Assembly (NCBI RefSeq): GCF_900188275.1 | Contig: NZ_FZNY01000006.1 | Span: 310,001-374,000, forward strand | Reading direction: 5' to 3' | Source: Dokdonia pacifica | GTDB lineage: Bacteria > Bacteroidota > Bacteroidia > Flavobacteriales > Flavobacteriaceae | DNA length: 64,000 nt | In this document: positions 36,704 to 45,974 of the stretch, in pieces | Numbering within the stretch: the first letter of the stretch is position 1 | Layout: the number at the start of each line of letters is the position of its first letter | The notes under the pieces: model-generated | Seen by the model: only the letters and a program-made list of their open reading frames with translations | Told to the model about the DNA's origin: nothing | Databases searched by the model: none | Made by a program: the position numbers and the translations under genes

Positions 36704-36912
36704 TTTGATTTCTCTTTCTTTTTAGCCTCGTAGTTATCTTTAAAATTACGCTTTTTACGACGGTATAGTTTGTTTTTATTACGGTTGTTATTAGCAAAAA
36801 CAACCATAAATAAAACGGCTAAGCCTATAAAAATGACTAATACTTTTGTGGGATTTGATAATGAGTCAAAGAATTCCATGGCACTATTTCTTTGTGATGA
36901 AGATACGTTCAT
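36700..36912 (-). CDS. Small single-pass membrane protein
   Basis: 70 residues with one hydrophobic helix (about 23-40, KVLVIFIGLAVLFMVVFA) and a long Lys/Arg-rich cytoplasmic tail (NNNRNKNKLYRRKKRNFK). A second ATG at 36879 (MEFFDSLSNP) is an equally good start. Function unknown; it is coupled to the lipoprotein gene. Confidence 0.6.
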   Translation of the reverse strand: MNVSSSQRNSAMEFFDSLSNPTKVLVIFIGLAVLFMVVFANNNRNKNKLYRRKKRNFKDNYEAKKKEKSN

Positions 36913-37002
36913 CTAGATCAAATTACAAATGCTAGATAGGTAATTTGATAGCTCATTTTTCTTTATGATAAGAAGTGCTATTGTATGGTGAAAAATTAAG
37001 GG

Positions 37003-37022
37003 TACGCTTTCGCGAAAGCGTA
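37003..37022. repeat. Iterated palindrome, full intergenic copy
   Basis: Perfect TACGCTTTCGCGAAAGCGTA, identical to the 4790-4809 copy. It sits in the 144-base gap between the small membrane protein and ABC ATPase genes. Confidence 0.9.
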
Positions 37023-37056
37023 TAAAGAAACATACTTATAAGAGATGAAAAGTGTG

Positions 37057-37746
37057 TTATTTCTTATTTCTTACGTCACTTTCTATAATACCATCTCGTA
37101 ATCGTATAACACGATGTGCGTGTTCTGCGATCTCTTCTTCGTGAGTTACTAAAATAACGGTATTTCCAGCGGCATGAATTTCATCAAATAATGCCATGAT
37201 CTCTACAGATGTTTTAGAATCTAGATTTCCAGTAGGCTCATCTGCTAGGATAATAGATGGTTTGTTTACTAAAGCACGACCTACAGCTACACGCTGTCGT
37301 TGTCCTCCAGAAAGCTGATTAGGTTTGTGATCCATACGATCTGCAAGACCTACATCCGTAAGTACCTCTTCAGCACGTTTACGACGATCTGTTTTTGAAG
37401 ATCCAGCATATACCATTGGTAAGGCTACATTATCTAAAGCAGTAGTACGTGGTAATAAGTTAAATGTTTGAAAAACAAACCCTATTTCTGTATTACGAAC
37501 ATCTGCAAGTTCATCGTCAGACATACTACTTACATCACGATTGTTAAGGATATATGTTCCAGAAGTTGGGGTGTCTAAACATCCTAAAAGATTCATTAAA
37601 GTGGATTTTCCAGAACCAGAAGGTCCCATAAATGCTACATATTCACCTTTATCAATATCTAAATCGATACCTTTAAGTACATATACAATTTCACTTCCTA
37701 AACGAAAATCTCTTCGAATATCTCGAATCTTAATCAAATTACTCAT
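37057..37746 (-). CDS. ABC transporter ATP-binding protein, LolD/MacB type
   Basis: 229 residues. Walker A is [11 protein letters not shown] (about residues 41-51), Q-loop region [14 protein letters not shown], signature [15 protein letters not shown] and Walker [12 protein letters not shown]. The [13 protein letters not shown] stretch is characteristic of the LolD/MacB/FtsE-like family that works with FtsX-type permeases on lipoproteins or macrolides. No permease gene is next to it in this window, so its partner lies elsewhere. Confidence 0.92.
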   Translation of the reverse strand: MSNLIKIRDIRRDFRLGSEIVYVLKGIDLDIDKGEYVAFMGPSGSGKSTLMNLLGCLDTPTSGTYILNNRDVSSMSDDELADVRNTEIGFVFQTFNLLPRTTALDNVALPMVYAGSSKTDRRKRAEEVLTDVGLADRMDHKPNQLSGGQRQRVAVGRALVNKPSIILADEPTGNLDSKTSVEIMALFDEIHAAGNTVILVTHEEEIAEHAHRVIRLRDGIIESDVRNKK

Positions 37747-37963
37747 ACTGTAAATTACTGTATTGTTAGTTGAGAAATAACAAATGGTTTTGCTATTAGA
37801 AGACTAAAGTAAAAGATTGTTACAAGTTTCTTCATAATATTTTCCCATTAAGCAAAAATATTTTAAAAATAAATGGGTAAGAAAGTGTGTGTGTCCTAAC
37901 TACTATGTGTAAGATATGATCCGGAAAACTTGCATAGTACTACTAACTTATATTTTTAAAATT

Positions 37964-39652
37964 ATGAAAAACAATACATTACAAAAGTATGTCATACTCG
38001 CTTTTATGCTGAGTTTACCTATAACAATGGCATTTGCTCAATCAAATACGTATCCTTTAAAAAATTCCAATTGGTATATAGGTGACACTTGGGAATCTAA
38101 TGGTGGTTCTAGAGGGGTTGAATTTGCAGGAGGAACGTCTTTTCCTACAGTATCATTAGATTATCAAGCCAGTAAAGATCCTAATTATAGACATTTTATG
38201 GAAGAAAATTATACAGCTTCTGTGAGTGATGGATTAGGAAACCCATTATTTTATACAAATGGGTTTAGAGTGTGGAATGGAAATCATGATCAAGTAGCTC
38301 GCGTTTTTGATTATGATAAAACAGAAATTTTACCTATTCCTGGGCAGGAAGGGAAATATTATATCATGGGAAGTCGTCAACTTAAAATGGGGCAAGAAGG
38401 TGCTTTGGTGTATAGTATTTATGATGTAGATGCAAATGGAGGACAAGGAGCAACAGTGTCTGGAAAAGAAAACATAGAAGTTACACCATATATGAGTATG
38501 CGTATGACCAGTTTTGTAAACCCTCATGATGGATTGCCTTACCTCATTGCTGTAGGACCTAATCCAGAAATAGCATACCACGAACAACGATTGGTTTTTG
38601 ATACGTTTTATGTGTATAAAATAGAAGATGATAATGGTCCTGTATTGGTTAGTCCATCATCATCAGAACCAGGCGTTTTTGAATATGATCGTTTTAGAGC
38701 AAATCCAGCGAGTTTGGAATTTGGACCTAATTTAATAGAAGAAGATAGGCAGTCACAGATCAAGCTATCACCAAGTCTTACAAAATTAGGAATGTCTCAC
38801 CCTGATTTTGATGACGGGACATTTATGTTGTTTGATGTGCAAGTCACATCAGGAGGTGTTCGAATTTCAGGACAGAGAGATTTACAGTTGACAGATTTTG
38901 ATGCTAATTTAATTTATGTAAGACCTGTAGCAATCGAGTTTTCTTCTTCTGAAGAGCTTGCATATATTTCCTATCAATGGAGATCACAATTTCCAAATAT
39001 TACAACAACTGGATATGCAATGTCGCAGTTTAACATAACGGCTGCATTAGACCCTTCTAATACAACGAATCCATTTACTCCATTGTATTTAGATGTTAGA
39101 GAGGTAGGGGCGTCAGATGAAGATGCAGTCTCTAATCCTCATCAAATACAACGAGGAATGGATGGGAGGATATATGTTGCGTATGGTTTTCCAAATGCAA
39201 TAAGGTCACGTATGGGGGTTGTTTTTAATCCAGACACGGCAGGATCTGGTGCTAATTTTGATCCCAATGCATTATTTTTAAATAATACTACTTCTTCTGG
39301 ATATTTTATTAATGATCAACGTATTCCACCTATGGTAGGCGATATAGATGGTCAAATACGATCAGGGAATACTGTACATAGTACAAATGTCGATTCAGAA
39401 AAAATAAGTGCGCTATCTCAAGATGTGGTTGTTTATCCAAATCCTAGTAGTGGGATATTTGAAGTAGTGATGCCTTCCTATTTTGATGGTAGTATAGAAG
39501 TGTTGGATGTAACAGGAAGGTCTGTATTTACTTCAACTATTAAAGATCAATTACGCACTCGCATCGATTTGGAAAAAGAAGCAGCAGGGATGTACTTCGT
39601 GCATATTATTTCTGATAAAGAAACTATTGTGAAGAAGTTTCTGAAGCTATAA
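37964..39652 (+). CDS. Secreted protein with T9SS type A sorting domain
   Basis: About 562 residues from ATG 37964, which starts a good signal peptide (NTLQKYVILAFMLSLP ... AFAQ); an upstream ATG at 37916 would add 16 residues and is less likely. The final 75 residues are a type A CTD: VVVYPNPSSGIFEV, IEVLDVTGRSVF, and end GMYFVHIISDKETIVKKFLK. The large central part looks beta-propeller-like with many aromatic and Gly residues, but I recognise no catalytic motif. It is monocistronic and ends at a bidirectional terminator. Confidence 0.85.
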   Translation: MKNNTLQKYVILAFMLSLPITMAFAQSNTYPLKNSNWYIGDTWESNGGSRGVEFAGGTSFPTVSLDYQASKDPNYRHFMEENYTASVSDGLGNPLFYTNGFRVWNGNHDQVARVFDYDKTEILPIPGQEGKYYIMGSRQLKMGQEGALVYSIYDVDANGGQGATVSGKENIEVTPYMSMRMTSFVNPHDGLPYLIAVGPNPEIAYHEQRLVFDTFYVYKIEDDNGPVLVSPSSSEPGVFEYDRFRANPASLEFGPNLIEEDRQSQIKLSPSLTKLGMSHPDFDDGTFMLFDVQVTSGGVRISGQRDLQLTDFDANLIYVRPVAIEFSSSEELAYISYQWRSQFPNITTTGYAMSQFNITAALDPSNTTNPFTPLYLDVREVGASDEDAVSNPHQIQRGMDGRIYVAYGFPNAIRSRMGVVFNPDTAGSGANFDPNALFLNNTTSSGYFINDQRIPPMVGDIDGQIRSGNTVHSTNVDSEKISALSQDVVVYPNPSSGIFEVVMPSYFDGSIEVLDVTGRSVFTSTIKDQLRTRIDLEKEAAGMYFVHIISDKETIVKKFLKL

Positions 39653-39670
39653 AGAATTAGTTTAATAAAA

Positions 39671-39693
39671 AAGAGGCGCATAATGCGCCTCTT
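39671..39693. terminator. Bidirectional terminator between T9SS protein and methyltransferase genes
   Basis: AAGAGGCGCA pairs with TGCGCCTCTT around a 3-base loop, flanked by A and T runs; the two flanking genes converge on it. Confidence 0.9.
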
Positions 39694-39695
39694 TT

Positions 39696-40466
39696 TTAGA
39701 TCTTAATTGCAAAATGCTCTTTACGCTGTTCTTTTCTGAAAAATACAAATCCCAACCAAAAAGAATCTATAGTTACTGTTACCTCAGGGAATTCTTTTAT
39801 AAGATTCCATGCTTGAGTCATTTCTGAAGACCAATGAATATCATCAAAAATCCAAACAGTTTCATTCGTTACCGTTGCTAATAAGCTATAGGCATATTGT
39901 AAAGTAGCTTCCTTAGAATGATTCCCATCAAAATAAATGAGGTCGTAGCTGTTATTCTGTAGTTTTTTTATGCTTTTGCTAAATTCTCCAACGATAATCT
40001 CAGTGTTTGTAATCCTAAAATTTTGAAGTTGTGTTTTTGCTACCTGTGCCGTTTCGGGGCATCCTTCTAAGCTGGTGACTCTTGCCTTAGGTTGTGAGGC
40101 AAGTGCTATGGTGCCCATGCCTATAGAAGTGCCTATTTCTAAGATATATTCAGGAGTAAAATAGTTTACAACGTGTTGTATCAAACGCATCCTTTTATGA
40201 GTAGCTCCTGCGTATTGTGCTATTTTTTTTACTTTTCTTTCGTTTGATGTAAAAACTCTTGAGCCTGCTCCAAAATCTGTTACTGAGATTGTTTGATTGT
40301 TTTTTAAAAGCGCCTTTCTGTAGTTTGTGATAATGTGATCTGAGTCTTTTTGAGTTGTATTCTTAAGGCAATCTTTTTTAAATGAAAATACAAAAGGAGA
40401 GTGTATCCCATGAAGATGAAACGTAGTAGGTAGCCATTTTATATATGTGATTAGTTGGTGTAGCAA
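39696..40466 (-). CDS. Class I SAM-dependent methyltransferase
   Basis: 256 residues. SAM motif I is ILEIGTSIGMGTIALAS (about residues 103-119) with the acidic residue in VTSLEGCPE, and a DLIYFDGNHSKE motif later, as in Methyltransf_24 and related enzymes. The end WIFDDIHWSSEMTQAW supports this. Substrate unknown. It is downstream of the ABC-F gene, separated by 91 bases that contain the heptamer array (40493-40548). Confidence 0.85.
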   Translation of the reverse strand: MLHQLITYIKWLPTTFHLHGIHSPFVFSFKKDCLKNTTQKDSDHIITNYRKALLKNNQTISVTDFGAGSRVFTSNERKVKKIAQYAGATHKRMRLIQHVVNYFTPEYILEIGTSIGMGTIALASQPKARVTSLEGCPETAQVAKTQLQNFRITNTEIIVGEFSKSIKKLQNNSYDLIYFDGNHSKEATLQYAYSLLATVTNETVWIFDDIHWSSEMTQAWNLIKEFPEVTVTIDSFWLGFVFFRKEQRKEHFAIKI

Positions 40467-40492
40467 TACCGTAGTTTATTTTTTAAATATTC

Positions 40493-40548
40493 CTCAAATC
40501 TCAAATCTCAAATCTCAAATCTCAAATCTCAAATCTCAAATCTCAAAT
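40493..40548. repeat. Heptamer array (CTCAAAT)x8
   Basis: Eight perfect tandem CTCAAAT copies, 56 bp, ending 9 bases beyond the ABC-F stop codon and 26 bases from the methyltransferase start. On the minus strand it reads (ATTTGAG)8. No gene is disrupted. Confidence 0.95.
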
Positions 40549-40557
40549 CTCCAAGGG

Positions 40558-42453
40558 TTATTCTTCCATTTTTGCAGAGAGTTCAAACCAGCGTTCTTCT
40601 TTGGTATCTATATCCGTTATAATTTTTTCTAGTTCTTTTGAGGCCTCTGTAATTTGATCTTGTGTTAAATCAGGATTTAAGAATTCTTTTTCTTTTTCAA
40701 TTTTATCTCTCTCCAGTTGTGCGATTTCTCGTTCTAATTTGGTGTGTTCTTTTTGTTCTTGGTAGGAAAGTTTTCCTGTGTGTTGTTTTTCTTTCCAGCT
40801 TTTTTTAGGTTCGGATACTTCTATTGCAGCGGTTGTGTTTTTTGCTGCATCCGCTTTCGCGAAAGCGGAATTAATATCTCCTTCATAGGTTCTGAAGTCG
40901 CTATAATTTCCTGGAAAATCTTCTACAATAGCATCGCCTTTGAATACAAAAAGGTGATCTACGATTTTATCCATGAAATAACGATCGTGTGATACAACTA
41001 CGAGGCAACCAGGGAAATCAAGAAGGAAATTTTCAAGTACGTTAAGTGTTACAACATCTAGATCATTAGTAGGTTCATCGAGAATAAGAAAATTAGGATT
41101 TTGAATGAAAACGGTACATAAATACAGACGTTTGCGCTCACCTCCACTTAATTTTTCTACATAATCGTATTGTTTTTTTCTGTCAAAAAGAAAGCGTTCT
41201 AAAAGCTGTCCGGCTGAAATAGTGCGCCCCTTTTTAAGGGGAATGAAATCACCAAACTCTTTGATAACTTCAATAACTTTTTGTCCTTCTTTTATATGGA
41301 TTCCTTTCTGGGTATAGTAACCAAATTTTACGGTGTCACCAACAATTACTTTTCCTGTGTCTGGCGGTAATGCACCTGTCATAATATTAAGGAACGTTGT
41401 TTTTCCTGTTCCATTTTTTCCTATAATTCCAATACGTTCTCCAGTTTTAAAAACATATTCAAATTTATTGAGTAAGGTAAGGTCACCATAGGATTTGCCT
41501 ACATTATGAAATTCTAGGATTTTACTTCCTAGACGTTCCATATTGATTTCTAATTGTACTTGGTGGTCATTACGACGTTTGTGTGCTCTCTCTTTAATTT
41601 CAAAAAAGTCATCAATACGAGATTTTGATTTTGTAGTACGTGCCTTGGGTTGTCTACGCATCCACTCCAATTCTTTTTTGTAGAGCTGTTTTGCTTTTGC
41701 TGTTTCGGATGCTTGAGCAGCCATACGAGCATCTTTATTCTCTAAATAATAAGCATAATTCCCTTTGTAACTGTAGAGTTGCCCGTCTTCAAGCTCTACA
41801 ATTTCATTACACACATTTTCTAGAAAATAACGATCATGTGTAACCATAAAAAGGGTGAGGTTTTCCTTTTTGAAATATTCTTCCAACCATTCAATCATTT
41901 CAAGATCCAAATGGTTTGTGGGTTCATCTAGAATGACTAAGTCTGGATTGTTTAATAATAAAACAGCAAGGGCAAGACGTTTTTTTTGGCCTCCACTCAG
42001 TAAATTTACTTTACGACTTAGGTCATCTAATTTTAGTTTGAAAAGAATTTGTTTGTATTGCGTTTCAAAGTCCCATGCTTGCGCAGCTTCCATAGCATCA
42101 AAAGCTTTTTGGTAAGCTTCTTGATCTTCCATATGGAGTAGGGCTTTTTCATAGGCGGCAATAATTTGTAATATTTTATTGCCACTAGAAAATATGGTTT
42201 CTTCTATACTTAATGTAGGGTCTAGATCTGGCTCTTGAGGCAAAAAAGAAATTGTGATTCCTTTTCTAGAAATCACTTGTCCGTTATCAGGAGTGTCTAA
42301 TCCAGCAACAATATGTAATAGTGATGTTTTTCCCGTTCCATTTTTTGCGACAAATCCTATTTTTTGATCTTTATTAATTCCAAAGGAAATGTCTTTAAAT
42401 AAGGTGCGTTCTCCAAATGATTTTGATATTTGCTCAACCGAAAGGTAATTCAA
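40558..42453 (-). CDS. ABC-F family ATPase (Uup-like)
   Basis: 631 residues with two ATP-binding domains and no membrane segment. First domain: Walker A AKNGTGKTSLLH, signature LSGGQKKRLALA, Walker B LVILDEPTNHLD; second domain: GKNGTGKTTFLN, LSGGERKRLYL, FLILDEPTNDLD. The C-terminus has a coiled coil rich in Glu and Lys (EREIAQLERDKIEKEKEF). Length and coiled coil fit Uup, a ribosome- and DNA-linked ABC-F. An in-frame palindrome encodes AFAKA in the linker before the coiled coil. Confidence 0.9.
   Translation of the reverse strand: MNYLSVEQISKSFGERTLFKDISFGINKDQKIGFVAKNGTGKTSLLHIVAGLDTPDNGQVISRKGITISFLPQEPDLDPTLSIEETIFSSGNKILQIIAAYEKALLHMEDQEAYQKAFDAMEAAQAWDFETQYKQILFKLKLDDLSRKVNLLSGGQKKRLALAVLLLNNPDLVILDEPTNHLDLEMIEWLEEYFKKENLTLFMVTHDRYFLENVCNEIVELEDGQLYSYKGNYAYYLENKDARMAAQASETAKAKQLYKKELEWMRRQPKARTTKSKSRIDDFFEIKERAHKRRNDHQVQLEINMERLGSKILEFHNVGKSYGDLTLLNKFEYVFKTGERIGIIGKNGTGKTTFLNIMTGALPPDTGKVIVGDTVKFGYYTQKGIHIKEGQKVIEVIKEFGDFIPLKKGRTISAGQLLERFLFDRKKQYDYVEKLSGGERKRLYLCTVFIQNPNFLILDEPTNDLDVVTLNVLENFLLDFPGCLVVVSHDRYFMDKIVDHLFVFKGDAIVEDFPGNYSDFRTYEGDINSAFAKADAAKNTTAAIEVSEPKKSWKEKQHTGKLSYQEQKEHTKLEREIAQLERDKIEKEKEFLNPDLTQDQITEASKELEKIITDIDTKEERWFELSAKMEE
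40851..40868. repeat. Iterated palindrome inside the ABC-F gene
   Basis: Perfect CCGCTTTCGCGAAAGCGG, read on the minus strand as S-A-F-A-K-A-D in the linker between second ATPase domain and coiled coil. Confidence 0.9.
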
Positions 42454-42661
42454 TGTATGTTGTATTTTGAAGTTTGAATAAACCTGAATAGGGCTGATTC
42501 AAATTAGTTGTTTCTAGATGTTTAAAAAAATGAATTTTTAACGTTGCTAAAATACCTAATCTATAGATAGCATTACAACTTATCATAATTCCTTTTTAGA
42601 AAATATTAAGTGTAATAAGCGTTAAAGCTCTATGAAAGTTTCATTATTAACGATGAACGCC

Positions 42662-42669
42662 TATATTTG
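42662..42669 (+). promoter_or_regulatory. -7 box for the polysaccharide cluster
   Basis: TATATTTG lies 20 bases before the wza-like ATG and fits TAnnTTTG. It may be the main promoter of the downstream transcript. Confidence 0.55.
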
Positions 42670-42689
42670 TTATTCATAACCTTAACCTG

Positions 42690-43481
42690 ATGAAATACCC
42701 AGCTGTGCTTATATTGCTCGTTATCCTTGCGAGCATTTCTTCCTGTATCCCTACTAAAAAGCTCACGTATCTTCAAGAAAATACTGAGAAAGTTAATGAT
42801 AGTCTTATAAGTTTACATTTACAACAACAACCCTATAGAGTTCAGGTGGGTGATGTATTAAGTGTGCGTTTAAAAGCTTTAGATCAGGAACTTGTGGAGT
42901 TTTTTAATCCTGTCGGATCTGGGTCTACCAGTCTTAATGAAGGGTATTATTATGATGGTTTTGCAGTAGATAGACACGGGAATATACGTATGCCTACTCT
43001 TGGAGAAATGAATGTACTAGGACGTACTACAGAAGAGATACGAGGCATTGTAGAACAAAAATTGTTGGAAGATTATTTTGAAGAAGAAGCCAATATTTTT
43101 GTAACAGTGAAGTTGGCAGGAATACGATATACCATGGTTGGAGAGATAGGAAGTCCAGGTATAAAAACGGAGCTCACAGAAAAACTATCTGTCATGCAGG
43201 CGATTGCAAACTCGGGAGATATTCCTTTAACAGGAGATCGTACAGATGTTATTATTATCAGACAATATCCTGGAGGGCAAAAAATACATCATATCGATTT
43301 GACAACTATTGACGCTATGAGTTCTCCTTATTATTATATACAGCCCAATGATATGATTGTGGTAAATCCATTACCTCAAAAGAGTTTAGGAGCAGGAACA
43401 ACTGGTTTAGATAGTTTTAGAACAATCCTTACGGTAATAACAGCGCTTACCACAACGATATTATTATTTACACGTCTATAA
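42690..43481 (+). CDS. Polysaccharide export lipoprotein (Wza-like, outer membrane)
   Basis: 263 residues. Signal with lipobox ASISSC, then YRVQVGDVLSVRLKALD (Poly_export domain) and SLBB-like repeats around YTMVGEIGSPG and ADVIIRQYPGG-like segments, ending with a membrane-type helix (TILTVITALTTTILLF). Wza-family proteins form the outer-membrane channel for capsular or exopolysaccharide. The C-terminal helix could insert in the outer membrane. It is the first gene of the cluster and sits 3 bases before the Wzc-like kinase gene. Confidence 0.9.
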   Translation: MKYPAVLILLVILASISSCIPTKKLTYLQENTEKVNDSLISLHLQQQPYRVQVGDVLSVRLKALDQELVEFFNPVGSGSTSLNEGYYYDGFAVDRHGNIRMPTLGEMNVLGRTTEEIRGIVEQKLLEDYFEEEANIFVTVKLAGIRYTMVGEIGSPGIKTELTEKLSVMQAIANSGDIPLTGDRTDVIIIRQYPGGQKIHHIDLTTIDAMSSPYYYIQPNDMIVVNPLPQKSLGAGTTGLDSFRTILTVITALTTTILLFTRL

Positions 43482-43484
43482 ATT

Positions 43485-45950
43485 ATGGATGAAGATTTTG
43501 ACATACAAGATTCTGGTAGCTTCTTTGATTTTAAAGGCTTTTTGCTAAAAGTCTTAAGTTTTTGGCCGCTATTTATTATTTGCCTTGCTATTGCATTTGG
43601 GGTAGCTTATGATAAAAATAAGCGTAAACTACCTGTATATAGACTTACTAATATGATCTCTATCAAAGATGATCAAAATCCTTTATTTACAGGAAATACA
43701 AGTCTTGTTTTTAATTGGGGAGGTACTACAGATAAAGTGCAAACCAATATTATTCTTTTTAAATCTCGTACACACAACGAAAAGGTAGTCTCTTATTTGC
43801 AATATTATATAAGTTATTTACGGCAAGGAGAATATAATTTGATTGATGTGTATGGTAAAACACCTTTCAAAATTAAGCTAGACGATACGAAAGCTCAGTT
43901 ATATAATCAGCGCATTACAATAAAAGATAAAGGGGATGGGCTTTTTGAATTATCAGTTCCTTTTTCAAATAATAAAGCAAGGGTGTATAACTACAGTACT
44001 CATAAATATGATTATGTGTCGGTACCAACACCAGAGTTTAAGGAAACTGTACAATTAGGAGATACTTTAAACTTTCCTTTTCTGAAAGGTGTATTTCAAG
44101 AGACAGAAGTACTTCCTAGATCTGGAAGGGAATATTTTGTCAATTTTGGTGGTTTTAATAGTACTGTAAAACGTTATCAAGGTATTTCTGTTACGCAAAC
44201 TCCAAGAGGGTCATCAATTTTAGAATTAAGCCTTACTGGGGGCAATAAAGAGCGTATTGTAGATTTTTTGAATGCTTCCGTGATTGTGAGGGAGAGAGAT
44301 CAATTAGAGCGTAAAAATCTATTTGCAACTAATACCATAAAGTTTATAGATAGTAGCTTGGTAGATCGTAATGAAGATTTACAGAAAGTAATTGATGAAC
44401 TAAATGAATTTAAAAATAATAATGTAGATGTTGCACTCAAAGGGGGATCGGCTACATTAACGGGTAAATTAAAAGAGTATGATCTTGAAAAAGATGAATT
44501 AGAACAGCGTTTATCTTACTATAAGATTCTAGAAGACTACCTCACGTCAAGAACAGACTATACAAGTGTGCCAGCTCCTTCGGTATCAGGGATAGAAGAA
44601 GCAGCCATTTCTGCTAGTGTCACAAAAATTATAGCGTTGTCTGTAGAGCGTAGTGATTTACGATATTCAGCCAAGGAAAGTAATCCGAAGTTTAGAGAGA
44701 TAGATCGAAGTATTAATGCAGAAAAAGAGGTGCTTCTTGAGAATATAACATCTTCTACAGACATTATTAATAGAGAGATTCGAGAAGTTAATAGAGATAT
44801 AAGTATTGCCGAGTCAGAGTTGCGAAAATTTCCTGAAGCAGAGCAACAGTTGGCTAATATTCAACGAAAATTTGCACTAAGTGAAGGTGCACGTAATTTG
44901 TATTTAGCAAAGCGAAGTGAAGCAACAATTATAAAAGCTTCTAATGTTTCTGATATTTTATTTATTGATGAAGCAAAAGATGTAGGAGGAGGGCAAATTG
45001 GTCCGAATACACGTCTTAACTATATTATTGCTTCTTTAGTAGGTGGTGTGATTCCACTTGTGCTCGTATTTTTATTGGTGTTTTTTAATACAAAAATTGG
45101 TAATCCAGAAGAAATTAAAAAATTATCTAAAATTCCAGTATTAGGTATTATAGGAAAAAGTAAACACCGTAATAATTTAGTAGTAAGAGATCGTTCTCGA
45201 TCTGCTATAGCAGAAGCCTTTCGTGGGATACGATCAAGCTTACAGTTTATGTACCGTAAGCAGGACATAGAAGGAGCAAAAACGGTATTGGTTACTTCTT
45301 CTGTAAGTGGAGAGGGAAAAACATTTACTTCTATTAATATAGCATCTGTTTTCGCTTTAAGCGAAAAGAAAACCGTACTTGTAGGTCTAGATTTACGTAA
45401 ACCTAAAATCTTTGATGATTTTGAATTGTCTAATGAAATGGGGGTTGTGAATTACTTAATAGGTCAAAATTCAATTGATGATATTAAACAAGAAAGTGGG
45501 ATTCCATTTTTAGATATTATTTTATCAGGTCCTGTGCCACCTAATCCTTCTGAGTTATTACTAAGTGATGCCATGAAAGATTTTATGGAAGAATTAAAGA
45601 ATACTTATGATTACATTATTCTGGATACACCTCCTGTAGGTTTAGTAGCTGATGCCTTAGAGATTATGAATTATGCAGATGCTTCTCTGTATATGATCCG
45701 ACAAGGGTATACGAAGAAAGGGATGTTAAATCTGATTAATGAAAAACATACTAAAGGAGAGGTGCGTAATGTAAGTTTTGTATTAAATTATTTTCAAAAC
45801 AAAGGAAAGTATGGCTATGGGTATGGTTATGGCTACGGTTATGGCTATGGGTATGGAGCTTATGGTAATGGATATCATGAAGATATTAAGAGGGCTCCGT
45901 TCTTTAAGCGTTGGCGTAAGAAAATAAGTAAAGCTTTTAGAAGAAAGTAA
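43485..45950 (+). CDS. Polysaccharide co-polymerase / tyrosine autokinase (Wzc-like) with Tyr-Gly tail
   Basis: 821 residues. Wzz-type periplasmic domain between two membrane helices (about 25-45 and 510-535), including a coiled-coil segment with a LRKFPEAEQQLANIQ motif; a cytoplasmic BY-kinase domain has Walker A SSVSGEGKTF (about 604-613), Walker A' VGLDLRKPK and Walker B YIILDTPPVG. Residues 776-791 are eight Tyr-Gly pairs followed by AYGNGY, a dense set of autophosphorylation targets, encoded by eight tandem TAYGGN hexamers. It controls chain length and export with the Wza-like channel. Confidence 0.93.
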   Translation: MDEDFDIQDSGSFFDFKGFLLKVLSFWPLFIICLAIAFGVAYDKNKRKLPVYRLTNMISIKDDQNPLFTGNTSLVFNWGGTTDKVQTNIILFKSRTHNEKVVSYLQYYISYLRQGEYNLIDVYGKTPFKIKLDDTKAQLYNQRITIKDKGDGLFELSVPFSNNKARVYNYSTHKYDYVSVPTPEFKETVQLGDTLNFPFLKGVFQETEVLPRSGREYFVNFGGFNSTVKRYQGISVTQTPRGSSILELSLTGGNKERIVDFLNASVIVRERDQLERKNLFATNTIKFIDSSLVDRNEDLQKVIDELNEFKNNNVDVALKGGSATLTGKLKEYDLEKDELEQRLSYYKILEDYLTSRTDYTSVPAPSVSGIEEAAISASVTKIIALSVERSDLRYSAKESNPKFREIDRSINAEKEVLLENITSSTDIINREIREVNRDISIAESELRKFPEAEQQLANIQRKFALSEGARNLYLAKRSEATIIKASNVSDILFIDEAKDVGGGQIGPNTRLNYIIASLVGGVIPLVLVFLLVFFNTKIGNPEEIKKLSKIPVLGIIGKSKHRNNLVVRDRSRSAIAEAFRGIRSSLQFMYRKQDIEGAKTVLVTSSVSGEGKTFTSINIASVFALSEKKTVLVGLDLRKPKIFDDFELSNEMGVVNYLIGQNSIDDIKQESGIPFLDIILSGPVPPNPSELLLSDAMKDFMEELKNTYDYIILDTPPVGLVADALEIMNYADASLYMIRQGYTKKGMLNLINEKHTKGEVRNVSFVLNYFQNKGKYGYGYGYGYGYGYGYGAYGNGYHEDIKRAPFFKRWRKKISKAFRRK
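45810..45857. repeat. Hexamer microsatellite (TAYGGN)x8 in the Wzc-like gene
   Basis: Eight in-frame copies of a 6-bp unit encode Tyr-Gly pairs. Gain or loss of units keeps the frame and changes the number of tyrosines. Confidence 0.85.
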
Positions 45951-45974
45951 TTTAAATCTCTTAAATAGAATATT

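Noticed and set aside
40493-40548. Small plus-strand frame reading QISNLKS repeats over the heptamers
   Set aside because: Product of the tandem repeat only; no conserved features and it overlaps the end of the ABC-F gene in antisense.
45349-45367. TTTTCGCTTTAAGCGAAAA in the Wzc-like gene as another iterated palindrome
   Set aside because: It is a different inverted repeat with an AT centre and encodes ordinary residues of the kinase domain.
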